64,000 nucleotides of DNA from Phaeospirillum tilakii (GCF_042683125.1 NZ_JBHUIY010000004.1:95680-159679), one strand, 5' to 3'. Positions 45,324 through 54,069 are shown, counted from the first letter of the stretch. Notes: a model not told the origin generated them from the letters alone. Numbers and translations: made by a program.

Positions 45324-47285
45324 CTAGGAAATGAACTTCCCCCGCGTGGTGTAGTGCGTATGCAGATGATGGTGAGCGATGTGCCCGCACGGCCCGTCGG
45401 TGAGGAACTCGCGATAGAGCTGGAGCACCACCGGGTTTTCGTGTGACTTGCGCACCGGGTAATCGGCATCGATCTGGTAGATCGACTGGGCCCGCTTGGC
45501 GCGGATTTCGGTGTTGGTCGGGATCGGCTGGCCGCCGCCACCGAGGCAGCCGCCGGGGCAGGCCATGAACTCGATGAAGTGGCACTTGCTGAACGGCCCG
45601 CCGGCCTTGATGTCCTCCATCACCTTGCGGGCGTTGGCCGAGCCGTGGACCACGCCGACCCGGAGCGTCACCCCGCGCAGCCATTCCCAGTCCGACACCA
45701 GCGGCTTGAACAGCTCGGGCACCGGGCCGATCTCGGTGATCTCGATCTCGGCCATGCGGGCGCCCTCGATCCCGCGCACCGGCAGGATGTTGGCGTGGTC
45801 GAAGAAATTCTCGACCTTCTGGCCGGTCACCACCTCGATCACGGTGCGCAGCGCGGATTCCATCACCCCGCCGGTGGTGCCGAAGATGGTGCCCGAGCCG
45901 GTGCCGTCGCCGAACGGCTCGTCGAACGGGGTGTCGGGCAGGTGCGGCAGGTCGATGCCGCTTTCCTTGATCATCTTGGCCAGTTCGCGGGTGGTCAGGG
46001 CGTAATCGACGTCCTTGAAGCCGCTCGAGACCAGTTCGGGGCGGTTGCACTCGAACTTCTTGGCGGTGCAGGGCATCAGCGACACCACCACGATGTCGTT
46101 GGGATCGATCCCCTTCTTCTCGGCGTAATAGGTCTTGAGCAGGGCGCCGAACATCTGCTGCGGGCTCTTGGCGGTCGAGAGATTCGGCACCGAGGTCGGG
46201 TAGAAATGCTCCAGGTACTTGACCCAGCCGGGCGAGCAGCTGGTGAATTGCGGCAGGGGAACGTCGGTGTCGCCCTGGACCAGCGCCTGATAGAGCCGGA
46301 TCAGCAGTTCGGTGCCTTCCTCCATGATGGTCAGGTCGGCGCTGAAATTGGTGTCGAACACCCCGTCGAAGCCCATCCGCTTCAGCGCGGTGTTGAGCTG
46401 ATAGGTGACGTTGCTGCCGGCCGGCAGGCCGAAACATTCGCCGATCGCGGCGCGCGGCGAGGGGGCGGTCTGGATCACCACGTGGCGGGTCGGATCGTCG
46501 AGCAGGGTCCACACCTCGTCGGTCTGGTCCTGTTCGGTCAGCGCCCCGGTCGGGCAGCGGTTGATGCACTGGCCGCAATTGATGCAGACCACCTGCGACA
46601 ACGGCTTGTCACCGAAGGTGGCGACGCGCGAGCGCACCGAGCGGCCCTTGACCAGCAGGGCGTTGACCCCCTGCAACTCGGAACAGGTGCGGACGCAGCG
46701 GCGGCACAGCACGCATTTGTTCATGTCGCGCACCACCGACGGGCTGGAACGGTCGATGGCGTATTTCGGCGCGGTCAGCTGGCCGAAGCGGTGGAAATCG
46801 ACCCCGTATTCCTTGGCCAGCGCCTGCAACTCGCAATTGTTGTTGCGCTTGCAGGTGGTGCAGTCGCCGTAATGGTCCGACAGCATCAGATCGACGACAT
46901 GGCGCCGGGCGGTGCGGACCTCGCGGGTGTTGGTGTGGATGGTCAGCGGCTGCTGGATCGGGGTGGCGCAGGCGGCCTGGAGGGTGCGCATCCCCTCGAC
47001 CGCGACGACGCAGATGCGGCAGACGCCGGCGGTGCAGAGGTCGTCATGGTGGCACAGGGTGGGGATGTTGAGCCCGACCTGCCGGGCGGCGTCGAGGATG
47101 GTGGTGCCGGGGGCGACCGAGACCGGAATCCCGTCGATCGTCACCGCGATCGGCGGGGCGACCGCCTCGGCCTCGGCCGGGCGGGGGGCGGCGGCCAGCC
47201 CGCCGGCGGGGGCGGGGGCGCCGGTGGCGGCGGGAGCCCCGGTCGGGGCGGCGGCGGATTCGGCGGTGATGTCGAGGCTGTCCAT
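45324..47285 (-). CDS. hydA: [FeFe]-hydrogenase catalytic subunit
   Basis: 653 residues. A Pro/Ala-rich N-terminal extension (~45 aa) precedes a [2Fe-2S] domain (CHHDDLCTAGVCRIC), a His-Cys [4Fe-4S] motif (HYGDCTTCKRNNNC) and two further [4Fe-4S] clusters (CVLCRRCVRTC, CINCGQCINRCP). The H-cluster motifs are L1 TSCSPGWVKY (~347), L2 MPCTAKKFE (~403) and L3 MACPGGCLGGGGQP (~570). A C-terminal small-subunit-like tail ends HTHYTTRGKF. It makes or uses H2 in the cytoplasm. Co-transcribed with the NuoE-NuoF fusion 26 bp upstream. The HydEFG maturases are not in the window. Confidence 0.95.
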   Translation of the reverse strand: MDSLDITAESAAAPTGAPAATGAPAPAGGLAAAPRPAEAEAVAPPIAVTIDGIPVSVAPGTTILDAARQVGLNIPTLCHHDDLCTAGVCRICVVAVEGMRTLQAACATPIQQPLTIHTNTREVRTARRHVVDLMLSDHYGDCTTCKRNNNCELQALAKEYGVDFHRFGQLTAPKYAIDRSSPSVVRDMNKCVLCRRCVRTCSELQGVNALLVKGRSVRSRVATFGDKPLSQVVCINCGQCINRCPTGALTEQDQTDEVWTLLDDPTRHVVIQTAPSPRAAIGECFGLPAGSNVTYQLNTALKRMGFDGVFDTNFSADLTIMEEGTELLIRLYQALVQGDTDVPLPQFTSCSPGWVKYLEHFYPTSVPNLSTAKSPQQMFGALLKTYYAEKKGIDPNDIVVVSLMPCTAKKFECNRPELVSSGFKDVDYALTTRELAKMIKESGIDLPHLPDTPFDEPFGDGTGSGTIFGTTGGVMESALRTVIEVVTGQKVENFFDHANILPVRGIEGARMAEIEITEIGPVPELFKPLVSDWEWLRGVTLRVGVVHGSANARKVMEDIKAGGPFSKCHFIEFMACPGGCLGGGGQPIPTNTEIRAKRAQSIYQIDADYPVRKSHENPVVLQLYREFLTDGPCGHIAHHHLHTHYTTRGKFIS

Positions 47286-47311
47286 GGGATCTGCTTCCTT
47301 GCGGCCGGGGG

Positions 47312-49012
47312 TCAGAGCGCGCCCTCGACCGGGCGGGCGAGGATTTCATCCTTGAAGTGGGCGTTGAGGGCGATCATCACGTTGGGGCTGGCCTGCCCCA
47401 GGCCGCATTTCGACGCCAGCTTGACCGTCTCGCTGAGGGCGATCAGGTCGTTGAGATAGCGGTTGGAGCATTTGCCCTGCTGGAGCAGGCGGATGCCCTC
47501 CAGCAGCTTCTGATTGCCGACCCGGCAGGTGGTGCACTGGCCGCAGGATTCCTCGACGAAGAATTCGAGGTAGTTTTCCGCCACTTCGAGCATGTCGCGG
47601 TCGGGGCCGTAGACGATGATCGAGCCGCCGATGCCGAGATCCTCGTAGGCGAGGCGGCGGTCGAACTGGCGGGCGGGGACCAGATGGCCGGTATAGCCGC
47701 CGATCTGCACCGCCTTGGCCCCCTTGCCATCGACGGTTTCGAGCAGCTGATCGACGGTGATCCCCCACGGCAGCTCATAGACGCCGGGGCGGGAACAGTC
47801 GCCCGAGACGCTGAACAGCTTGAAGCCCTTCGAGCGTTCGGTGCCGATCGAGGCGAACCATTTCGCCCCGCGCGACATGATGCAGGACAGGGTGGCCAGG
47901 GTCTCGACGTTGTTGACCACGGTCGGCTGGCCGAGGAAGCCGCGCTCGGCCGGGTAGGGCGGCCGGTTGCGCGGCTCGCCGCGCCGGCCTTCCAGGCTTT
48001 CGATCAGGGCGGTTTCCTCGCCGCAGACATAGGCGCCGGCACCCATGTGGATGCGGATGTCGAAGCAGAACCCCTCCTTGCCGAGGATGTTGTCGCCGAG
48101 CAGGTTGGCCTTGCGCCGGGATTCCAGCACCGCTTCGAGATGGGGGCGCAGGTGGGTGTATTCGTAGCGCAGATAGACCACGCCCTCGCGCGCGCCGATG
48201 GCGTAGGCGGCGACGGTCATCCCCTCGAACACCATGTCGGCGTACTTGCCGAGGATGATGCGGTCCTTGAAGGTGCCGGGCTCGCCCTCGTCGGCGTTGC
48301 AGATGACGTATTTGGTCTCGCCCTTGGCGGCGGCGGCCAGCTTCCACTTGACCCCGGTGGGGAAGCCGGCGCCGCCGCGCCCGCGCAGGCCGGAGACGGT
48401 CAGTTCGGCGATCACCTCGGCGGGAGTCTGGCTCACCGCCCGGGTCAGCCCGGAATTGACCTCGTGATTGGTGTAATTGAGGGTGTTGGCGTAGGTCTCG
48501 CCGACATTGCCGACGGTGGGGCGGCGGGTGTTGAACTCCTGGCGACAGTCCTCGATGATGCGATGGACCTTGGGCGGGGTCAGATTGGAGAACACTTCAT
48601 TGTTCACCATCATCGCCGGGGCCTGGTAGTTCATGCCGATGCAGCTGGTCCATTCCAGCGTGAACATCCCGTCCGGGGTGGTGTTGCCGAAGCGGATGCC
48701 GAGATCGTTCTCGAGCTGATGGGCCACCGCCTTGGCGCCCTTCATCATCGACGACATGTCGCGCGACAGGCGGATGATGAACTTGCCCTTCGGCTTCTTG
48801 TTGATGAAGTGGAAGAAGGTCGCCACCCCCAGCACGTCGCCGGCGGCGATCCCCATCAGGTCGGCGATGTACTGCATCGCGAACTCGGAGACGAAGCCGC
48901 ATTCCTCCTGCACCGCCTGCATGATCGGGATCAGGGCGGTGCGGTTGCGGCCGTGGCGGCGGGCCAGTTTCAGAATGAGCGCTTTTTCTCGGTCCTGCTG
49001 TGTCAGCAGCAT
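47312..49012 (-). CDS. NuoE-NuoF fusion, diaphorase subunit of the [FeFe]-hydrogenase
   Basis: 566 residues. The first ~165 are a NuoE-like thioredoxin fold; the rest is NuoF-like with GLRGRGGAGFPTGVKW (NADH/FMN, ~205), ICNADEGEPGTFKDR, GAGAYVCGEETAL and the [4Fe-4S] ligands CGQCTTC (~489) plus a distal Cys. The NuoE part lacks three of four [2Fe-2S] cysteines: RLSRDMSSMMKG replaces the first pair and SCIGMNYQAP keeps one of the second. It has no C-terminal ferredoxin extension as in bifurcating HydB. Most likely passes electrons between NAD(H) and HydA. ATG 49012 follows GGGGAG. Confidence 0.9.
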   Translation of the reverse strand: MLLTQQDREKALILKLARRHGRNRTALIPIMQAVQEECGFVSEFAMQYIADLMGIAAGDVLGVATFFHFINKKPKGKFIIRLSRDMSSMMKGAKAVAHQLENDLGIRFGNTTPDGMFTLEWTSCIGMNYQAPAMMVNNEVFSNLTPPKVHRIIEDCRQEFNTRRPTVGNVGETYANTLNYTNHEVNSGLTRAVSQTPAEVIAELTVSGLRGRGGAGFPTGVKWKLAAAAKGETKYVICNADEGEPGTFKDRIILGKYADMVFEGMTVAAYAIGAREGVVYLRYEYTHLRPHLEAVLESRRKANLLGDNILGKEGFCFDIRIHMGAGAYVCGEETALIESLEGRRGEPRNRPPYPAERGFLGQPTVVNNVETLATLSCIMSRGAKWFASIGTERSKGFKLFSVSGDCSRPGVYELPWGITVDQLLETVDGKGAKAVQIGGYTGHLVPARQFDRRLAYEDLGIGGSIIVYGPDRDMLEVAENYLEFFVEESCGQCTTCRVGNQKLLEGIRLLQQGKCSNRYLNDLIALSETVKLASKCGLGQASPNVMIALNAHFKDEILARPVEGAL

Positions 49013-49464
49013 CGTTGGTCTCCCCATCCGGTTGTTTGCTTTATTGGACTGTCCGGCGCGAATGCAGGGCACGCGCCGCCCGTGGCGGATCGCCACGGCG
49101 TCTCGACATGGTGAGGGCGGGATCCGCACCGATGGTCATCGTCCACTCCTCCCGCCGGCCGGACACGCCGCCCCAATCCCACCCGGGGCGGCCGCTCCTG
49201 CGGGTAGGGCGTAAGCTGCCCGGAGCGATGGGGCGACGCAAGCGAAATCCGCAGCGCGCCGTCATTTCCTTGCGCGTCGGTTGGAGTGAAACTAAGGAAA
49301 ATACCGGCAAAATCAGGAGAATCGGCCGCAACGACGCGGATCAAGTCCTTGAAGATAAAGCAAACCGCCGCCGGCTTCGGGCGCGCGGCGGCGGTCTGGA
49401 TGGAATGACGGGTAGGGTGGGTGGTCTGTACCCTACCCGACGGCCTGGCCTCGGGGCGGGGAAA
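49013..49464. other. Intergenic region between hydrogenase and DUF4405 genes
   Basis: 452 bp without a convincing gene. It should contain the hydrogenase promoter, but I could not pick out an FNR-type TTGAT-N4-ATCAA site. It contains a terminator (49350-49395) and an extra hairpin GGGTAGGGT / ACCCTACCC at 49410-49438, both just downstream of the minus-strand DUF4405 gene. Confidence 0.6.
49350..49395 (-). terminator. Rho-independent-like terminator after the cytochrome c'/DUF4405 operon
   Basis: Minus strand: ACCGCCGCCG / CGGCGGCGGT, a perfect 10-bp stem with a 12-nt loop, followed by TTTGCTTTATCTT. Confidence 0.65.
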
Positions 49465-49998
49465 TCAATCGCGCCGGCCGCCCAGCACCACGCCGAGCAG
49501 ACGGCGCGGGTCGGTGTGGTTGGTGGCGGCGAGGGTGGCGAGCGACTGCGCCGGGCTGTCCACCGCCACCCCGGCGGCGGCCAGCCGGCGCTGGGCCTCG
49601 TCGGGGCCGAGGCCGAGCACCGGGGCGAGCGCCACCAGCGGGGCGTCGAGGGCGCGGTCGGCCAACTGGTGGACCGGGTTGCCGCCGCCGGCGGGGGCGG
49701 TGAAGCTGGCGCCGACGAAGGCCAGCATGGCGAAGCCGGTCAGGGCCAGCAGGACATGCTGGCGCGGCTGGCGCAGCATCGCCGCGAAGCTGCCGCGATG
49801 GCGCACCACATGCAGCACGGCGATCGCCAGGAAGGCCATGCCGAGCCATTCGTGCATCGAATGGACCTGACGCTTGGCGAGATCGAAGAACAGCAGGCCG
49901 CCGCTGACCCCCACCACCAGCCCGACGGCGGTGGTGGTCTGGGTGACGTAGCGGCGCAGCCAGCCGTCGAGGCCGGCGGGAGGGGTTGGGCTGGTCAT
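49465..49998 (-). CDS. DUF4405-like membrane protein (cytochrome b-type)
   Basis: 177 residues with three or four hydrophobic helices in the first ~110. Histidines placed in helices (QVHSMHEWLGMAFLAIAVLHVVRHRG) suggest heme or quinone binding, as in DUF4405/cytochrome b561-like proteins. The C-terminal part is soluble (LAPVLGLGPDEAQRRL). GAGGGG lies 7 nt before ATG 49998, in the gap after the cytochrome c' stop. Probably the membrane partner of cytochrome c'. Confidence 0.72.
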   Translation of the reverse strand: MTSPTPPAGLDGWLRRYVTQTTTAVGLVVGVSGGLLFFDLAKRQVHSMHEWLGMAFLAIAVLHVVRHRGSFAAMLRQPRQHVLLALTGFAMLAFVGASFTAPAGGGNPVHQLADRALDAPLVALAPVLGLGPDEAQRRLAAAGVAVDSPAQSLATLAATNHTDPRRLLGVVLGGRRD

Positions 49999-50009
49999 CG
50001 CGTGGCCCC

Positions 50010-50465
50010 TCAATCTTCCTTGTAGGCGCGGTGGCAGGCCTTGCAGCTCGCCATCATCTTGTCGAAGGCGTCGGCCAGCCGGGCGCGGTCGGCGCCGGGG
50101 GCGCTGGCGAGCTGGGCCAGGGTGTCGGCGCGTTCCTGGAAGGTTTTGGCCTTGGCGGTGAAGTCGGCGAAATTGGTCCAGATCTCGGCCTTGGCGTCGG
50201 TCTTGCCCTGGTTGCTGCCGGGCGGGAACAGGCTGGGGATGCGGGCGCCGAGGTCGGACAGCGACTGGGCGGCGGCGGCGACCATTGCGGGCTTGTTGTC
50301 GCCGAGCCCGGCCTTGATCTGCTCGACCGAGCGTTTGGCGGCCTTGAAATCCTGTTCGCGCTGCTCGATCGGGTCGGCGGCGTTGGCGGTGGCGACCAGC
50401 CCAAGCGTCAGGGCCAGGGCGGCGAGGGGCAGCAGGCGAAACATTGGGCGGACGGAAACGGTCAC
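50010..50465 (-). CDS. Cytochrome c' (class II c-type cytochrome)
   Basis: 151 residues from GTG 50465 (GAGG 6 nt upstream); ATG 50444 is an alternative. Signal peptide (about 8-29, ending ATANA), a four-helix-bundle composition and the C-terminal heme motif SCKACHRAYKED. Cytochromes c' bind NO and CO and are periplasmic. It lies in an operon with the DUF4405 membrane protein and next to a two-component system. Confidence 0.88.
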   Translation of the reverse strand: MTVSVRPMFRLLPLAALALTLGLVATANAADPIEQREQDFKAAKRSVEQIKAGLGDNKPAMVAAAAQSLSDLGARIPSLFPPGSNQGKTDAKAEIWTNFADFTAKAKTFQERADTLAQLASAPGADRARLADAFDKMMASCKACHRAYKED

Positions 50466-50545
50466 GGGGGGCCTCGGTGGGGGAAGTTGCGATGGCGTGA
50501 CCCTAGCCCGAAAAGACTGCCGAACTGTGTCCGGCCGGGGCGGGT

Positions 50546-50584
50546 TTTGTCGCAGGCGGTCCCAGCCGCGCCCCCTGCGACAAA
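50546..50584. promoter_or_regulatory. Perfect 11-bp inverted repeat before the cytochrome c' operon
   Basis: TTTGTCGCAGG (50546-50556) and CCTGCGACAAA (50574-50584), 17 bp apart, in the 122-bp gap between the kinase stop and the cytochrome c' start. Could be the operator of the adjacent response regulator, or a hairpin; there is no T tract for a minus-strand terminator. Confidence 0.5.
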
Positions 50585-50587
50585 TGC

Positions 50588-51997
50588 TTACACTTTTGCC
50601 GTGGGGGCGCCACTTCGCCCCGCCGCCGGCAGCGGCAGCGACACCGTCGCGGTCAGCCCGCCCGCCGCCCGGTTGCGCAGGGCGAGGCTGCCGCCATGGG
50701 CGGCGACGATGTCGGCGGCGATGGCGAGGCCGAGCCCGACCCCGCCGGTGGCGCGGTTGCGCGAGGATTCGAGCCGGACGAACGGCTTGACCACCTCGGC
50801 CAACTGGTCGTCGGGGATGCCGGGGCCGTCATCGGCGATCTCGACCAGGGCGGCGCCGTCCGCGCGCCGGCAGGCCACCCGGGCGTGGTGGCCGTAGCGC
50901 ACCGCGTTCTCGATCAGGTTGCGCAGGGCGCGCCGCAACGCGGTCGGCCGCGCCGGCAGGGTCAGCCGGGGCGAGTCCTCGGCGAAGGCGACGTCCTGGC
51001 CCAGCTCGGCCATGTCCTCGACCAGACTGTCGACCAGCGCGGTCAGGTCGATGTCGCGGCTGGGCTCGCTGGTGGCGTCGTTGCGGGCGAAATCGAGGCT
51101 GGAGCGGACGATGGTCTCCATCTCGGTCAGGGTGGCGGTCATCTGGGCGGCGAGGTCGGGATCGTCGAGCAGCTCGGCCTTGAGCCGCAGGCTGGTCAGC
51201 GGGGTGCGCAGATCGTGGCTGATCGCCCCGAGCAGGCGGGTGCGGTCCTGGATGAAGCGGGTCAGCCGGTCCTGCATGGTGTTGAAGGCGCGGATCAGCG
51301 CCACCACCTCGCTCGGCCCGTCCTCAGGCACCCGGGGCACCGTCTCGCCGCGTCCCAGCCGCTCGACCGCGGCGGCGAGGCGGCGCAGGCTGCGGGTCTC
51401 GTGGCTGACCAGCAGGAACACGCCGCCGATGGTCACCCCGGCCAGCACCAGCAGCGAAACCAGGGTCGGCCGGTCCCACAGCGGCGGCAGCACCATCCGG
51501 GCCTGGGCGTTGAGCCAGCGCCCGTCGGCCAGCGGCACCGCGATCGCCAGCGCGCCGAAATCGTGGCTGTGGTCGGCCGGGCCGGCATGGGGCGAACCCG
51601 ACACCGCCTCGTAGCCGGCGCAGGGGCGGGTGTCGGTCGTCTCCATGGCGAGACGGGGCGGCCCGGCGGCGTAGAGCCGCAGCAGGCTGGCCAGCCGGCC
51701 GGCCAGCGGCGGATCCTGGTCGGGGCCGTCGGCCACCACCGGGGCGGCCTCGATGGCGTAGCACAGGTCGGACAGGCTGAGATGCTCGACCGTCTCGGCC
51801 CAGCGTTCGGCCGGAAGGGCGGCGAGCAGGCGCAGGGTGGCCTCGACCTGCTCGAAGATCTGGCTGTGGACCAGCCCGCGCTTCAACCGGTGCTGGCCGT
51901 GGAGGGCTTCCGCCAGCCAGATCCCCTGCGACAGCCCGATCGCCAGCAGCAGCGGCAGCACCAGACGGGGAAAGATCCGGCGCGGCAGCAGCCTCAT
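50588..51997 (-). CDS. Sensor histidine kinase
   Basis: 469 residues. Two membrane helices (about 10-30 and 178-198) flank a ~145-residue periplasmic sensor. A HAMP domain follows (RRLAAAVERLGRGE), then the H box LLGAISHDLRTPLTSLRLKAE, N box LRNLIENAVRYG, D/F boxes VEIADDGPGIPDDQL and VKPFVRLESSRN, and G2 GVGLGLAIAADIV. It starts 5 bp after its response regulator. EnvZ-like group; signal unknown, possibly related to the neighbouring cytochrome c' operon. Confidence 0.93.
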   Translation of the reverse strand: MRLLPRRIFPRLVLPLLLAIGLSQGIWLAEALHGQHRLKRGLVHSQIFEQVEATLRLLAALPAERWAETVEHLSLSDLCYAIEAAPVVADGPDQDPPLAGRLASLLRLYAAGPPRLAMETTDTRPCAGYEAVSGSPHAGPADHSHDFGALAIAVPLADGRWLNAQARMVLPPLWDRPTLVSLLVLAGVTIGGVFLLVSHETRSLRRLAAAVERLGRGETVPRVPEDGPSEVVALIRAFNTMQDRLTRFIQDRTRLLGAISHDLRTPLTSLRLKAELLDDPDLAAQMTATLTEMETIVRSSLDFARNDATSEPSRDIDLTALVDSLVEDMAELGQDVAFAEDSPRLTLPARPTALRRALRNLIENAVRYGHHARVACRRADGAALVEIADDGPGIPDDQLAEVVKPFVRLESSRNRATGGVGLGLAIAADIVAAHGGSLALRNRAAGGLTATVSLPLPAAGRSGAPTAKV

Positions 51998-52002
51998 CGC
52001 CC

Positions 52003-52722
52003 TCAGGCCTCCTCGACCGGCACCGACAGGCAATAGCCCTCGCCCCACACCGTCTTGATGATGCGGGGGGCCTTGGGGTCGTCCTCGATCTTGCGGCGCA
52101 GCCGGCTGATGATGTTGTCGATGCTGCGGTCGAACGGCTCGGCGGCGCGGCCGGCGCTGAGGTCGAGCAACTGGTCGCGGTTGAGGGTCTGGCCCGGCCG
52201 CCGCGCCAGCACGTCGAGCAGGCGGAACTCGGCCGAACTGAGCGCCACCGCCACCCCGTCCGGCCCGGTCAGCTCGCGCCGGGTCGGGTCGAACCGCCAG
52301 CGGTCGATCCGCAACGGCCGCCCGGCCTCGGCCTCGACCAACGGCCGCCCCGGCCCGCCGGCGCGGCGCAGCACCACCTTGATCCGCGCCAGCAATTCAC
52401 GCGGGCTGAACGGCTTGCAGACGTAATCGTCGGCGCCGAGTTCAAGCCCGACGATGCGGTCGGCCTCCTCGCTCATCGCCGTCAGCATGATGAAGGGAAT
52501 CCGCGCCTCGCGCAGCGGCCGGGCCAGATCGAGCCCGCTTTCCCCCGGCAGCATCAGATCGAGAATCACCAGATCGAACGCCCCGGTCGCCAGGCTCTGC
52601 CGCATCGCCCGCCCGTCGCCGACCGCGCTGACCCGCAGCCCCATCTTGGTCAGATAACGCGCCAGCGGCTCGCGGATCTCGCGGCTGTCGTCCACCACCA
52701 GGATATGCGGAACCCTCTCCAT
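52003..52722 (-). CDS. OmpR/PhoB-family response regulator
   Basis: 239 residues. Receiver domain: acidic pair in LVVDDS, phospho-acceptor Asp in LVILDLMLPGESG (~55), Thr in FIMLTAMS and Lys in VCKPFSPRE. The C-terminal winged helix includes LSSAEFRLLDVLARRPGQTLNRDQLL and SRLRRKIEDDPKAPRIIKTVWGEGYCL. Pairs with the downstream kinase. Confidence 0.94.
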   Translation of the reverse strand: MERVPHILVVDDSREIREPLARYLTKMGLRVSAVGDGRAMRQSLATGAFDLVILDLMLPGESGLDLARPLREARIPFIMLTAMSEEADRIVGLELGADDYVCKPFSPRELLARIKVVLRRAGGPGRPLVEAEAGRPLRIDRWRFDPTRRELTGPDGVAVALSSAEFRLLDVLARRPGQTLNRDQLLDLSAGRAAEPFDRSIDNIISRLRRKIEDDPKAPRIIKTVWGEGYCLSVPVEEA

Positions 52723-53080
52723 CCGCTGATCCTATACCATCGGCCAGGGCCGGTCAGCCCCCCTGGCGGGCTGCCGCCCGCACCCGCTCGGGGCGCAAAG
52801 CTCCCCGAACCCCTTCTTTTTTTGTTCATTCCGGGGCGACGGACCGAACGGCCCTCCGGTCTGTTCCGTCATGCGCGGACTTGATCCGCGCATCCAGGGG
52901 AGCCGTTTGGCGCCCTGACACGGGAATGACCAGTCTCTCTTTCCCCGGAGGTTCGTATTTTTGATGGGGAAATCGAAAAAAAAGAAGGGGGTCCGGGGCA
53001 TCGCCCCGGCCGGGCCCGCGGGCGGGAGCCCGCGTAACGCGATGGGATGGCGCGCGAAGCGCGCGGGCGGGAGCCCGCCG
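52723..53080. repeat. Repeat-filled intergenic region (families B and C)
   Basis: No gene seen. It contains a family B arm (52765-52815, GGCGGGCTGCCGCCCGC), a family C copy (52864-52897), and a second family B copy (52983-53036, GTCCGGGGCATCGCCCCGG plus GCGGGCGGGAGCCCGC). A GCGCGCGAAGCGCGC hairpin and another CGGGCGGGAGCCCG unit follow, ending at the stop codon of the DUF190 gene. Confidence 0.75.
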
Positions 53081-53410
53081 TCATTCCCCGCCGGTCAGCA
53101 CCTGGACCTTTTCGAGCGTGACCAGTCCCTTGCCCAGCACCGGGGTCAGGTGGGGCAGGAAGGCTTCGATCTTTTCCCGGGAATCGACGAGTTCGATCAC
53201 CAGCGGCAGGTCCTCGGACAGATCGAGGATCTTGGCGGTATGCAGCCGGTTGGAGGCGCCGTAGCCAAGCGGGCCGCGCAGCACGGTGGCCCCGGCCAGT
53301 CCCTGCTCGCGCGCCAGCAGCACGATCGCCTCGTGCAGCGGGCGGCCGTCGAGGCGGCGGCGTTCGCTGGTGTAGATCCGGAGCAGGGCGGCTTCGCGCA
53401 ACATGGTCAT
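53081..53410 (-). CDS. DUF190 family protein
   Basis: 109 residues of PII-like fold: LLRIYTSERRRLDGRPLHEAIVLLAREQGLAGATVLRG is the family signature, with DLPLVIELVDSREKIEAFLP after it. GGAGG lies ~8-10 nt before ATG 53410. DUF190 genes are regularly linked to crcB as here, implying a regulatory or accessory role in fluoride export. It follows crcB by 19 bp. Confidence 0.85.
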   Translation of the reverse strand: MTMLREAALLRIYTSERRRLDGRPLHEAIVLLAREQGLAGATVLRGPLGYGASNRLHTAKILDLSEDLPLVIELVDSREKIEAFLPHLTPVLGKGLVTLEKVQVLTGGE

Positions 53411-53429
53411 CCTGGGTGCCTCCCTCCGG

Positions 53430-53819
53430 TCACGGCAACTGGTTGAACAGGCTGGCGCCGACATGGCCGAGCCACACCCCGAACAGGCACAATACCACCG
53501 ACAGCACCACGTTGGCCCCCGCCCACAGCCATTCCCCATCCTGGGCCAGGGTCAGGGTTTGCAAACTGAACGAGGAAAAGGTGGTGTAGCCGCCGCAGAT
53601 CCCGACCATCACGAACTGGCGCCATTCGCCCGGCACCAGCACCCGCCCGTCCGGGCCGGTCAGGGTGGCGAAGGCGCCGATCAGGATCGAGCCGGTGACG
53701 TTGATCGCCAGGGTGCCCCAGGGAAAGGTCTGGCCGACCCAGGCCGCGATCAGGCCGGACAGCCAGTAACGCAGCGTGCCGCCGAGGGCGCTGCCCAATG
53801 CGATCAGCAGATAGGTCAT
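53430..53819 (-). CDS. crcB: CrcB/Fluc fluoride channel
   Basis: 129 residues, four membrane helices. Signature features are GGTLRYWLSG, the NVTGSILIGAF helix with the central Asn, and GICGGYTTFSSFS, the Phe-box and Na site of Fluc channels. Works as a dual-topology dimer that lets fluoride leave the cell. I found no fluoride riboswitch upstream. Confidence 0.93.
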   Translation of the reverse strand: MTYLLIALGSALGGTLRYWLSGLIAAWVGQTFPWGTLAINVTGSILIGAFATLTGPDGRVLVPGEWRQFVMVGICGGYTTFSSFSLQTLTLAQDGEWLWAGANVVLSVVLCLFGVWLGHVGASLFNQLP

Positions 53820-53946
53820 CACGGCCGCTCCTCGCCGGGTCGAACCACCGGATCGCTCCGGCGCGGCCGAGACTAGGCCGCCGCCCCGGCCCGGGTCAAC
53901 CCGCCCCGGCGCGCCCAAATCCGGTTAAGCTCTTCAAAACACTGCA

Positions 53947-53993
53947 AATCAACATGATGTGTGGAAAACCTTGTGGATAACTATATATTGACG
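53947..53993. promoter_or_regulatory. Candidate paired NrdR boxes and DnaA boxes upstream of nrdJ
   Basis: Two degenerate NrdR-type boxes start 31 bp apart, the normal spacing for NrdR pairs. The first (53947-53962) ends in a perfect GTGT half site and the second (53978-53993) has core ACTATATATTG. Between and overlapping them are TGTGGAAAA (53960-53968) and TGTGGATAA (53972-53980); the latter is a perfect DnaA box. Both regulators control ribonucleotide reductase genes in other bacteria. Confidence 0.45.
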
Positions 53994-54069
53994 CAAACCG
54001 GCGGTCGGGACTAACCTCCGCTCCGGTTCGGCGCTCCCGGGCCACCCCCTGCCACAGAAGGAAACACCC

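Noticed and set aside
49013..49464. FNR box before the hydrogenase genes
   Set aside because: ATCAAGTCCTTGAAG at about 49340 has its half sites in the wrong order for TTGAT-N4-ATCAA.
53820..53945. Fluoride riboswitch upstream of crcB
   Set aside because: The conserved GGNGAUGG and CUGAUGACUCC elements are not found on the minus strand in this interval.
53958..53982. Chromosomal replication origin, from two DnaA boxes
   Set aside because: Only two boxes, no AT-rich unwinding region and no origin-associated genes; a promoter role before nrdJ fits better.
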